64,000 nucleotides of DNA from Chrysaora quinquecirrha (lineage: Eukaryota > Cnidaria > Scyphozoa > Semaeostomeae > Pelagiidae), in the NCBI GenBank assembly GCA_014526335.1, contig JACTAT010000012.1, forward strand, positions 2,525,024 through 2,589,023. Direction: 5' to 3'. The notes below the pieces were generated by a model that made no database searches, was not told the DNA's origin, and saw only the letters and a program-made list of their open reading frames with translations. Shown piece by piece: positions 54,301 through 64,000 of the stretch; within the stretch, counting starts at the first letter, position 1, and each line of letters opens with the position of its first letter. The position numbers and the translations under genes were made by a program.

Positions 54301-57300
54301 AACCCAGTTGGCTGGCCCAAACCTCAGGCCCCTTTTAATAAATGGGCTGGGATTTTAATCTCAGCAAAATGAGCTTAAAAATTCCACCAAGCCAGAATAT
54401 TTAGCTGCACAGAGATTATTCTAATGATTAGGAGTTTTTGCCATTGGTTCTATGAATGTGTGTAGTTTGCAGCAAATTCTTGAAAGACTGCTTGTCTATT
54501 CAAATATCCTTTTTATTTTAGTCACATATGCTGCCAGTATGTTTGCCCAGCACTGCTCAGTTCTTTTGTGCACCACCCAATCCAGTCTTGGTTTTTGACA
54601 TTAACACTGCTGTTGCAAATTTCTTCATGAGCAACTATTGTAGAAGTCACTTAAACCAGTAAAATGGGAAGCAAACTAAATTGCAAAAAGAGGAGAGCTA
54701 CCATTTAGTTGATATCCTGTTGCACAATTTTAATATTTTCCCACACGAAAATCATATTTATCCAGTAGGTGAACCACCATATAATTGATTTGAATTTCAG
54801 CCCAGTCAAAATTACAAACAGGATGGAATATTAATGGAAGGGATAAAATGATGGATCAAAGTTCTATTTATTTAATTTTTTGACTTTGGCCAAACAGTAC
54901 TGGAAAGCCGCTATATTGTCTCAGTCCATATTGATTTTCTTTTTTTTTCAAATTTTTCTATGCTTTGACAGTGCTTGTTAAGCCACAACTTTGGCTCAGT
55001 GGCGGCGCCAGCTCCAAAAAAGTGGGGGGGGTATTTTTCATAGGGGTACATTGCATGCCGAAGGCAGGTCCAGGGCGGAGCCCTGGTAGGGGTCCAGGGG
55101 CGAAGCACCCAGGGTTTTGTCATTTCTGAGGTCTCAAAATGGCTTAGGATCCTTTGATTTCTCTTTCTGCATACATTATTAGAGCAACACAAAAACCTTC
55201 ACAGAAACATAAGAAATGGGTATAGTTACGAGAGTCAATCTCAGCGAAAATGTTTTGAAACAACACCCGTTGATAGCAGCGTTGAACGTCGGCTGAACGT
55301 CGTTGACCCCCCCCCAGTTTTCTCATCGGATTTGCATGAATCTCAGAGACCATCTTTCTGAAAAAGTGGGGGGACTGGTCCCCTCCCATCCCCCCCTGGT
55401 GCCGCCACTGCTTTGGCTTCCAAAAAAAATAGATAAATGTGTGTGTTTCGGGTAGATAAATGCTTGAAAATCTTTTTATATCAAAATAACATGAAAAATA
55501 AAACTCAATATGTGCTTACTAACTAGAAGAAACACTATCTGTGGTAATCAATTTGAAATTTAGGGCAACTAATGTTAATATGAGCAGGTATTTTAAAAAT
55601 TACCGTTTTCATCGGAGTGGATTTTAGAGAATAGCCCCAACCTGTCTTTGACTAGTGCCTTGCAAGGACCACTGCCTTTAAAGGACTCAGGACCTTCACA
55701 TCCAAAGGATTGGGTATTTTCATGGTTATACTTCCTCTTATTTATTTTTATCTTATTCTTTATGTTAATTTTAATCTTAATCTTAATCTAAACTTGAACT
55801 CTTTGTCTAATCTTTGTCTTTTTCTTAGTCCTAGTCTTGAGTGCGACCGAAAGTTATTCTTAACCTGAATCTTTGCCTTAATCTTTATCTTTATCATAAA
55901 CTTGAATTTATTCTAAATTTCCATCTTCCACCTTAACTTAAAATTGAAATCAAACATGAATGTAACTTAAATTTAAACTTAATCTTTTATTTAAACTCAT
56001 CTTAACGTTAATCCAAAACTCATTGTCCATTCTAAAATCAGTTTCAGAATCTTTTCTTAATCTAAAATCAAATTGAAACTAACTGCATCTTAATCTTCCT
56101 TTTTGTCTCGGCTTGTTCTATTCGCTGGACCCCAAGATCCCAGAACTCAAGGCCCCCGGACCCCAGAACCCCAAAAATACTCAAATATTGAAAATGAATA
56201 TAATAATTTATGAAAGCAGAGCTGCAGTGTACCATAACGCAGCCAGTAATATTAGTAGTTATATCATGTTTTGATTTTTCGACTTGTTCTTTGTCCAGTT
56301 ACTGGTTGTGTTATGTTACTCATCACAATTCTGCTTCTGCAATTCACAATTAAATTAAGATCTCAATACTGCAATTATTTAGCTGCATAAAATCCTCACA
56401 TCTCGATGGAAACAAATGTTCACATTTGCAGCGATCGTAAACGACCCGATCGCAGGCGATCGTTTGGATCGAACAGGGTCCTATTCCAGCGATTGCCTGC
56501 GATCTGCAAAGATCGGTTGCGTTCCTGAAATTTTAATGGCAACATTCTCAGAGATCGTAAAAGATCCACAACAATGACAATATCCCGTGATACACATGAT
56601 CACCATGGCGGCAAGTGGTCTCAAACTCACTAGCAACTGCTCTGAACTCTCAATTCTACCAAAAATTGCGGAAAGAAGCAAGAAGCTGGATAAAGCTAAG
56701 TTTATGGACGAGGTGCAGCAATACGCTTGCTTGAACAGCATATTTACAATAGATCTTCAAGTACAAAAGTATGAATTGATGTAAAGCTTTAGGAAGCAAG
56801 TTCACTATCCAACCGCAAGAAGCTAAAGCAGACTTTTTTCCTTGTTCAATTGACAGTAACAAGAATACTTGCTTCCTATAAAAACGTTTCCTCCTCTCTG
56901 AAGCCGCCATTTGTAATTTAAAAAAGAGCACCAAACTTGCACAGAAGTCAAACTCGGCGACCCGAAACGATTGTAAAGAAAAGATCTAAAAGATCTAAAA
57001 GATCCTCAGCGATCCTCGGCGATTCTGGCTGCCAGCGATCGTCATTGTCCGCTAACGATCCTCAGCGATCGGCAACGATGATATGGAAAGCAGGCTTAGA
57101 ACACGAAGCAATTTTTTTAATTGAACATGGACAATACTATATGAATAGTACTAGATAGCTAATGTTAAAGAAACATTAAAGAAATAGTCCTATTCACACG
57201 ACGACGATGGTAAAGGAACCGGGGATGAAACTGAGACTGTGTGGAACTTGAGGATAAAATTGTATGAACATCGATGCAGCTTTGGTTTAATGACGGTTGC

Positions 57301-58890
57301 TGAACACATTAGAAAGTATGGTATTGCCATTGATAAAACCGTTGAACGCATTTTTCAAATAAGGAAAGCTTATTTTCTCTTCATCAGGTCAGCGTGAGAG
57401 TCAACCTTGAACTCTTTTTTTATATGACCAGCTAAGAACCCGTAAATTTCATCCGGACTCACAAAAAGTCATCCTAGTAAATGAGAGAAACGCATCCCGA
57501 CTTGCGAAATCGGCTTTTTTTTGCTCATCAAAATGAAGTAAATTATGTAGGCCAAACAAATCAGGAAGATGAAATTTCAGAAGATAGAAATAACTCCAAA
57601 TCGAAAGTTTGGTATCAGAATCACTTTAAAGGATTTATTCAAGGGATAAAATATCTTTTTGATCATTTTGATCAAGGAATTTCCTGAGATGATATGGTAT
57701 ATGAATAAGGCAATTCTAATATGAAACATAGATGACGTAACCAATCACTGTGTTAGCTACCAAATGACGATGTTGTTTAAGATATATTTCTAGTAAATGT
57801 TGACTGATTTAAATTTTTCCAGAGCCATTTTTTCAAATTTTCGACAATGATTATATTAATGTTCAAAACTTAACTCTCAAATATGAATTTTTTTGAGAAA
57901 GCCCGAATTGGTTTATAAAATACAGTGTCTGATTGATAACTCTTGTTACATTCTGTTTTTAGATGAGCTACCCAAATATTATGTGTGCTGTGTTAACGTA
58001 ATTATTATGAGTATTTCTTAAAACGTTTTTTTTCTTGGTTTGTTAGCTGTCGATTTGCTATTTTTTAATTCATATGTAATCTTCATATTGTATAAATTTC
58101 AGAATGACTTGACATTCTTGCGAATTCGATCTAAAAAGCACGAAATTATGATAGCACCAGGTAAGTTTAACAAACCACTTGGGAACTTTCGAACATTCTT
58201 CATCTTGAGTTGGACTTTAGTGGCATACCGAGCAAGGGGGGAAATGTTTTTAGCCAATCAGCGAATTTGTTTATAACCTGGCACAGCCAATCATGTTGCT
58301 CGTAGAACAAAGGAAAGGTTGAGAGAAAATCATCGAGTTCGCGAAAAAATCTTTGGCGTCTTTCTCGTCCCTTAAAGCTGTATACAAAAACAGCTTTCAC
58401 GATAATCACTTGTTGCACGCGATACTCGTAGTTTTTATGAAAGTGGGACTATTTCTTGGTAGACAAGGACCCTTTCTAACTTTCTGTCGCTTCCCTTCTC
58501 GAGATATTACTACAGAAAGGGATAAAAAGCAATAAAATTGGCCCTTCGTCAATTGAATTAACCCTCTGGCTGGCATACCGGAACGTCCTAAGTCCCACCT
58601 GAGTCCCACGTCCTGGGTCCCATCTGAGTCCCACGTCCTGGGTCCCATCTGAGTCCCGCGTCCTACTTGAGCCCTGCATCCTACGTTCGGCTTGCGTCCC
58701 GCGTCCTGGGTCATCAAATTCCGGTATGCCGACTTTATTCTTCAGTGTAACGCCACCTCTGTGCCTCCTCTGTATCCCCTTTCCGTTTTCCATCATTATC
58801 AAATTTACAAACGTGGTTTCTCTCTTCACTCTCTTTTTTGCAGATAAAGAATATATGCTGATTGTAATACAGAATCCAAGTACACAGTAA
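51344..58890 (+). CDS. DYNLRB: Dynein light chain roadblock-type protein, five exons
   Basis: The exons are 51344-51346 (ATG only), 53088-53163, 53759-53868, 58103-58160 and 58844-58890. All borders are GT/AG and all phases match. The protein has 96-97 residues, the family length: it starts [19 protein letters not shown], has the conserved STVRDIDPQ and [12 protein letters not shown], and ends [10 protein letters not shown]. Roadblock/LC7 dimers bind the dynein intermediate chain and take part in cargo transport and cilia. No frameshift or stop is present, so this is a live host gene. It spans 7.5 kb because its introns carry several DNA elements. The lone ATG exon matches the family's gene structure as I recall it. 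DYNLRB1 and DYNLRB2 cannot be told apart here. Confidence 0.96.
51347..53087 (+). other. Intron 1 of DYNLRB
   Basis: Holds the hAT element at 51798-52310. An open frame at 52345-52581 ([18 protein letters not shown]…) has no recognisable family and no clear exon borders. The rest shows nothing. Confidence 0.7.
51798..52310. mobile_element. Non-autonomous hAT element
   Basis: The ends are CAGTGGCGGA (51798) and TCTGCCACTG (to 52310). AGACCAAC is duplicated at 51790-51797 and 52311-52318. The inside has TTGTCGGAAAAA-like arms near both ends and GGGGGG/CCCCCC stretches. Confidence 0.93.
53330..53445. repeat. Decayed relative of the poly-G MITE
   Basis: ATACCCATGTTTAGAGAATT, CTACCCATATGGCTGGCACA and GTACCC resemble the inner arm of the MITE at 34227-34522. 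The poly-G ends are lost. Confidence 0.35.
54997..55410. mobile_element. Non-autonomous hAT element
   Basis: CAGTGGCGGCGCCAG (54997) and CTGGTGCCGCCACTG (to 55410) form the inverted ends. CTTTGGCT is duplicated at 54989-54996 and 55411-55418. GTGGGGGG and CCCCCC stretches lie just inside. Confidence 0.95.
55740..56110 (-). repeat. CTTAAT-type degenerate satellite
   Basis: Runs such as TTAATCTTAATCTTAATC. The complement of the AAGATTAAGATTAAC satellite of the type 2 Helitron-like units (18700-18930), so it may be an old fragment of one. Confidence 0.65.
56410..57085. repeat. GATC-rich repeat pair
   Basis: Dense GATC/CGATCG motifs occur at 56430-56565 and again at 56980-57080 (AAAAGATCTAAAAGATC, CAGCGATCCTCGGCGAT). 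The two clusters are roughly inverted with respect to each other. The outline suggests a MITE of ~680 bp, without clean ends. Confidence 0.5.
58571..58731. mobile_element. Short MITE with inner satellite
   Basis: GGCATACCGGAA (58571-58582) and TTCCGGTATGCC (58720-58731) are perfect inverted ends. Between them GTCCTGGGTCCCATCTGAGT is repeated. It lies in intron 4 of DYNLRB. Confidence 0.65.
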
Positions 58891-59439
58891 AACCTAATTC
58901 CATTAAAGGATTGAGGCTCTGAATTTTCTTGAACTTATCATGCATTTAGTTTAAATTCAATGTTTTTCTTTCTTTTAAATGGCAGTTCTGTGCAACACGA
59001 CAACGTAAAATTGCGATAATAATTATTTCTTTGTGAGGTTTTGGCGTTTTTTATATTCTAGAGACACCCTTTTGAAGGCTTTTATTGTTAGCGTTGTCTT
59101 GTTTGGCTACACTCACTTTTAGCTTCCATTAAAAATATTGACTTTTTCTTGCGCATCCTCTTTCATTTTTTGTGCCTCTTAATTGGTAAGCAACGTCGGT
59201 GGTCGTGTTGCCCATTCAACTGCGACTGAGAAAAGAAATCGGAAAGAATTGACTTCCGGAAAAAGCATAAAATGCTCATGTCTTTTTTGTGTTCATCCTG
59301 GAGCCTGCGTGGCAACCGAATCATCCTGAAAATATAGATTGCTACCAGTTGAAAAGTTCCAGCCGCGTTATCGCTCTACATAGACGTCAAAATTAGTCAT
59401 CGTCACAACATAAGATGATAATTTCCGGAACTTCGCATG
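58891..59439. other. 3' flank of DYNLRB, no gene seen
   Basis: AT-rich with short frames only. ATTAAAGG near 58910 and AATAAT near 59020 are weak polyadenylation candidates. Confidence 0.5.
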
Positions 59440-59735
59440 GTCAACTTTCACAGGCAAAGTTTCTGGCTATCTTGAAAACCTGGAATGTGGAATATTGGAA
59501 TGGAATATTGGAATGTCCAAAACTCGTAAATTCGACATTAATTCTTGGTTTTGAGGCAGTTTCGAGAAATTTCGACATTCCAATATTCCGATATTCCAAT
59601 ATTCCAGTATTCCAATACTCCAATATTCCAATATTCCAGTATTCCAATATTCCAATATTCCAATGAGACTCATAGAATTAGAAGATTTACCTGTCTAGAC
59701 ATTAATAAGTGGAATCGGCTACCGCAGACGCAACA
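59440..59735 (+). repeat. GAATATTGG satellite element, copy 1
   Basis: Short GGAATATTGGAATGG runs at the left, TTCCAATATTCCAATATTCC runs at the right, and between them a unique core (CGTAAATTCGACATTAATTC). The two arms are complementary, so it can fold back. It matches 61215-61485 in reverse. Confidence 0.8.
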
Positions 59736-59785
59736 CAAAACCTTTCACAATAGAAGTAAATATTGTAAAACTTTAAGACTTTGTA
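59690..59785 (+). pseudogene. LINE C-terminal remnant beside satellite copy 1
   Basis: FTCLDINKWNRLPQ resembles the WN-x-LP motif near the C-terminus of many non-LTR retrotransposon polyproteins. A matching piece lies, reversed, at about 61185-61260. Too short to assign to a clade. Confidence 0.4.
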
Positions 59786-59787
59786 AA

Positions 59788-60024
59788 GGTTTCTGTTTGA
59801 CCTAGAGTGATTGTTAGATCAGATGATGCTCGTCTATACTCTACATCGAGGGGCAATTCACTTCTTGAAAGTCTCGTACACCTTTGCTGGAAGTCCTATT
59901 GTTTTCTCGGAAGTCCCTTGATATTCCTTATGTTAATGGAAATCCCGTACGCCTTTTTGCAGAGTGAAATGCCCCTCGCTCTACATCATCTGATCTAACA
60001 ATCACTCTAGGTCCAACAGAAACC
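59788..60024. mobile_element. MITE, 237 bp, with ~39 bp inverted ends
   Basis: GGTTTCTGTTTGACCTAGAG at the left pairs with CTCTAGGTCCAACAGAAACC at the right; pairing extends over TGATTGTTAGATCAGATGATG. No coding. Confidence 0.8.
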
Positions 60025-61214
60025 ATCACAACAGTTGGTTCTCCAACGTTCCTGTCCTATCTGCACTTCCTCCAATGTTCCAGCACGTTTTCATGTCATT
60101 TTCCGCAATTTCCCGACGTTTACTACAGTTCCCCCGCCTTCCAATGCCGTTCTCCGTCGTTCCCCGCCGTTCCCATGCAGCCGCTCGCCGTTATCCCGTT
60201 TGGTTTTACTTCTTTGCCAATTCGGCTTCGCCAATTTGTATTTGGGTATTAGATCGTGCATTATGTTAGTTTACTAAACTTAACTTAAAACTTTATTGGG
60301 ATGCACGTTTGCGAAAGTTATACCTTCGTGTGTGAAGTTCTTCGGCCAAATTAGACTACTTCAAACCATTATCGTATGCATATCAATAATGTTCTTTTCG
60401 AAAAAATAAAAAGGGCAGCTTTATTTCACCTAAACTGAGTTTTCGCTTAAGCTAGACAGACTGTAGACAATGTTTATACTTTATGCCGGTTAGAGCCGAG
60501 GTTTTAACCGGAGTTAATGCCACCAGGAGAGTTAATGTTGCAGTTCTTATTTAGGGGGGGGGCTATTAAGTCCCCCCTGGGATGCCTACTCGCTGCCAAT
60601 CTATTTTATTTCACGGATTGTGGGTTTACTTCAATGGCAATTCATAGTTTTTCCGCCTATCCATGAAATTGTCATGCAGGATGATTCTTTACAAGAATGA
60701 ATCAAGAGTCTTCCGCCTAATTCAACAGCTGATTTCAAGTTAACGCCCTCATCGTCAATTCTTAGTTGACGGCTCGATCTCAAGTTCGTTGTTCTCGCCG
60801 TCATTTATTTTGCCCTTCCCTACCCTCCCTTACTTGTAGCTGTAGAGGTTTGGTTACATGTTACTTCTCCTGATTTTTCTTCCTTCCTGCCCTTCTACTC
60901 TCTGCTTCGTATCTTCCCTTTTCCCGCGGCTCTTTCTCCGCGGTGACAGGTGCATTGGCCGGAAACTGTGTTTTCCCATTTCAATCACCGACCTTAAAGG
61001 TGTAGTTTTAGTTCAGGCAGTTCAAGGGCTAATGCTCTAAACGCCCACTTCCTGAGGTTCAGCTCCTGGTGAGTATTAACTCAATAAATATAAACTATAC
61101 TAGTATAAACGTATATCTTCTCGTAAAGAAATGAAGTTCTGTTTTGTTCACACCCGACCTCGGGAAGTTTGATAAGACACGACATTGGCAAATTCAGATT
61201 GCATTGTGAAAGAT
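60025..61214. other. No gene seen
   Basis: Includes a TTCC/CCGCCGTTCC-rich stretch (60050-60190) and GGGGGGGGCTATTAAGTCCCCCC (60555-60578), possibly the end of a small DNA element. Frames are short and unrecognised. Confidence 0.5.
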
Positions 61215-61485
61215 TTTGCGGTAGCCGATTCCACTTATTAATGTCTAGACAGGTAAATCTTCTAATTCTATGAGTCTCATTGGAATATTGGAATATTGGA
61301 ATATTGGAATACTGGAATATTGGAATATTGGAATGTCGAATTTTCTCGAAACTGCCTCGAAACCAAGAATTAATGTCGAATTTACGAGTTTTGGATATTC
61401 CAATATTCCATTCCAATATTCCAATATTCCATTCCAATATTCCACATTCCAGGTTTTCAAGATAGCCAAAGTTTCTGGATCTTTT
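61215..61485 (-). repeat. GAATATTGG satellite element, copy 2 (inverted)
   Basis: Reverse complement of 59440-59735, including the CTTGAAAACCTGGAATGTGG flank and the core. Satellite copy numbers differ between the two, so the arrays have changed since duplication. Confidence 0.8.
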
Positions 61486-61599
61486 CAATGCGCCTTTCAA
61501 CCTTGAATTCCAGACTTTTGCACTGTATTAATGTTTCGATCATATGTTCAGGAACTTTCCATTGGAAACTTCCTTGTGAATTTTCAACCACAATTTCGG

Positions 61600-61755
61600 G
61601 AACTTATGGCTGAAGCCTCGATCTTAATTTTCGACCTTAAGTTCCAGAAATTAGGGCCGCAGCTGCGATCTGAATTTTCGACCTAGAGTTCCAGACATAG
61701 TGGTCGAAGCCTCGATCTGCGTTTTCGACCAAAAGTTCCAGAAATTTGTATCGAA
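61600..61755 (+). repeat. ~60 bp tandem repeat, under three copies
   Basis: GAAGCCTCGATCT, ATTTTCGACC and AGTTCCAGAAATT recur at about 60 bp spacing. Confidence 0.7.
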
Positions 61756-62289
61756 AACAACGCTTTGCGTTTTGGGGAAATAATTTGAAAATACCTGGGT
61801 CACGTTTCTAGTTAGTGTTAGATGCTTTGCTGTCCTTTGCCCTTGTAGTCCGATAATTCGGTGCGCAGATGTGCTATAATTCTTGCTCACAGTTTTTCTG
61901 TCTTTGGGCATATCGTAATACAACATTATTTCACCTGTCTATTGATTTGTGCTGCTCAGTAGCATATCAAATGTTTAACAAGAGCTCAAATCAGGCGTTA
62001 GTTCGTTCTAAAACAGGTTTTTCGTCATGTGACTGATGGGAGCGTGATCATATTCACCAATGAGGACACTGCGTCTCAATGGATTTCAAAGTAAAATAAC
62101 AATAGATTTCAAATACAAAGCCGTGCAGACGTGCAAATTTCCACTCCTTTTTGACGAAAACAAAAATATTCCATCGTTCGTTATTACGAGACGATATCAT
62201 GGACGCGAACAACGCAAGGCTACACGAAAAACCCTTTTTCATTTCATTTTTTTTATTTCATTTAATTATATAACTTTTAATGCACAGTA

Positions 62290-62595
62290 GCCCCGTCAGC
62301 CGGCTAAACGGTTTTTCAGGGTGCTGTGCTCAAAACTTTACAAAAATAAAAATCTACTAATTCTAAAAGAGTAAGATGAAAGAAAACTGTAATTACAAAT
62401 ATTAATATCAATTTACTACAGATTACTATTAATCTTGTTTTTAAAAGAGGATAAAGAGGAAGCTTGCTTGGCTTCGCGACTAAGTTGATTCCAAATTTTC
62501 GCTCCTCGAAATGCAAATGCTTTCTGCCCATTACTAGTTCTCGTAAGTGGCAGCAGCAAGTCAGTTTCGGCCATTAGCCAGCATGCGCTAAAATC
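62290..62595 (-). pseudogene. Non-LTR retrotransposon C-terminal remnant
   Basis: The minus-strand frame ending at 62416 carries LTRTSNGQKAFAFRGAKIWN followed by QLSREAKQASSLSSFKNKI, a typical C-terminal tail of CR1-like or related LINE reverse transcriptases. The 3' untranslated part reaches about 62290. Upstream RT domains are missing. Confidence 0.6.
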
Positions 62596-62950
62596 TGGAA
62601 CAAACAAAAAAGCCAGGAACACGTGGAATGAGTGGGAATAAACGGAACTGAATGGAACCATTGTAGCATGCTGAAACAAAGTGGGAATAACTTGGAATCG
62701 GAGGGAACAAATGGAACGAAGTAGAAATCTGTGGGAATAAATGAGAATGAGAGGTGAAAAGGTGGAAAAAACAGGGAATCACTGAAAAAGATGAAGGAAC
62801 AACTCAGAAAAAGGAAGTTACCGCAAACAACCGAGAGCAAGTTGAAACTAAATAGGGATCAATGACGATTGCGGGGAAAGCAGGAACAAAGCCTGAAACA
62901 GCTAGAATCACAGGGAACAAATATGGAGATTGTTCCACACTGCGAGCTGC
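62596..62950 (+). repeat. Degenerate GGAAT/GGGAATAA repeat
   Basis: AGTGGGAATAA, AATGGAAC and GGGAACAAATGG recur irregularly. The Phe-rich frames on the other strand are by-products. Confidence 0.6.
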
Positions 62951-63199
62951 AATCTAATAGGCTGATCTAAGGCTGATCTGAGCTGATCTCATTCTTCAAA
63001 CATGGCTAATGGGTACCTTAAATTTTTTTCTGAAAGCATTGCAGAACAGCAAAATAGTTTCTTGTGCTTCATATTTTAATGGTTTGGCTACTATTCCTCG
63101 CTTTGCAAGATTAGACATTCATTGTTGATACTTTCAAAATCATGCGCGACTTAGTAGATACCGAGGCAAGTTAACGATTAAAAAATCAAATACGAAAAC

Positions 63200-63450
63200 G
63201 CGTGGACATGATACGAAACTTTTCAAAAAAGATGTTGATTAAATATGCGACGAAACTACTTTTCGCAACGAGTGGTTGATGATTGGATATTGGAACGCCC
63301 TACCGAGCAATGTTGTAGCAGCTAAAAACATACTAGAGTTTGAAAAGAGATATGACGATTTAAACGCTGCAAAGCAGTACGACTAGACTATAATTAGAAA
63401 CTTTCGAACATAGGGTTACATAGGCCTCTGGCCTCTTTTCCCCCTCATTA

Positions 63451-63493
<43 letters not shown>

Positions 63494-63495
63494 AC
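63200..63495 (+). pseudogene. Non-LTR retrotransposon 3' fragment with (TTA)n tail
   Basis: From 63262 the frame TTFRNEWLMIGYWNALPSNV followed by NILEFEKRYDDL matches the C-terminal WN-x-LP tail of LINE polyproteins. It stops near 63385, and a (TTA)n microsatellite (63446-63492) ends the element. Confidence 0.6.
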
Positions 63496-64000
63496 TTTCA
63501 TTTTATCTGCTAATTCTGTGCTGCACACTTTCTTATCAAATAAAAGCCATATTCCGGACAAATTGGTCTTAGCTTTAGTGTTTGTGGCATTTTTAAATTT
63601 AATGTCTGGCTCTGTAGTAAAAAACTAAAATTTTGTTTTTCAACTTCCCTCACAATTTCTTTTTCGCAGGAAGGATGTAAAAGTATTTCCAAGGCCAAGT
63701 TTATGTATTTAACCAATTTCTTATTTATGAACAAAGACAGAGTATTGTTATGGGGGGCTATCAAAATATTTTAAGAATGAAAGGGGGCCACAAGTTTTTA
63801 GCTGAACGATAATGGGGGCTACATAATTTTTGGCTAAAAATAGAAATTTTCTCTGGCCCCCTACCCGGCATTAGTAATGACAGTTCCCTGTTGAATTTTT
63901 CCTTTCTTTTTGTATATTGATTTTATTTTCACATCTCTCCATTCTGTTGGTATTGTTCTTGATTAAATTACTATATACATCATTTCTACTATGCTGGTTA
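63496..64000. other. No gene seen
   Basis: AT-rich. GGGGGGCTA (63751) and GGCCCCCTA (63857) with GGGGGCCAC and GGGGGCTAC between them suggest a small element with G-rich ends, without confirmed borders. Confidence 0.4.

Larger units (their letters stand above)
53869..58102 (+). other. Intron 3 of DYNLRB
   Basis: 4.2 kb, with a hAT element (54997-55410), a CTTAAT-type satellite (55740-56110) and a GATC-rich repeat (56410-57085). The remainder shows no gene. Confidence 0.8.

Noticed and set aside
62574..62840. Phe/Ser-rich frames on the minus strand
   Set aside because: They are the complement of the GGGAATAA-type repeat.

Overview
This is animal nuclear DNA. It holds one intact host gene with spliceosomal introns and otherwise consists almost entirely of nested transposable elements. 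The mix (a Polinton, a BEL/Pao retrotransposon, Helitron-like arrays, a non-LTR retrotransposon, hAT and CACTA-like DNA elements, and a MITE with poly-G ends) fits an invertebrate, most likely a cnidarian such as a coral or sea anemone. The species is an inference from repeat content; no marker in the window settles it.

Layout. Positions 67-4304 are three minus-strand Helitron-like units. Positions ~4640-38460 are one decayed Polinton/Maverick (virus-like DNA transposon, roughly 15-16 kb without its insertions). Its plus-strand genes run from the left end: a RING-type zinc protein, two small basic core-like proteins, an unrecognised gene X, a packaging ATPase, an integrase with chromodomain, three virion-type proteins and a pVI/pX-like peptide (to 15120). 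A protein-primed DNA polymerase B gene lies on the minus strand, and a second RING-type gene follows at the right end. The Polinton is broken by a 2.8 kb CACTA-like element inside gene X (7323-10147), by a 12.6 kb head-to-tail Helitron-like array inside polB (15823-28418), and by a BEL/Pao retrotransposon further upstream in polB (30282-35874), which itself carries a poly-G MITE.

Positions ~39418-48000 are a minus-strand non-LTR retrotransposon. It is split by a 3 kb foldback element made of TTAG/CTAA arrays (39855-42853) and by a hAT element with an 8 bp target duplication (46330-47067). Positions 48162-49743 hold two exon-like pieces of a gene and a Helitron-type 3' end with a hairpin. Positions 51344-58890 are a complete five-exon dynein light chain roadblock gene whose introns carry several small DNA elements. 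From 58891 to the end there are inverted-repeat elements, satellites and two remnants of non-LTR retrotransposon C-termini.

The most notable points are these. The Polinton promoters carry long, nearly perfect heat-shock element arrays. Its two diverged RING genes share an in-frame TAA at the same place. Its late-type genes join through 4 or 8 nt stop/start overlaps. The Helitron array sits exactly between an A and a T of the polB coding sequence.
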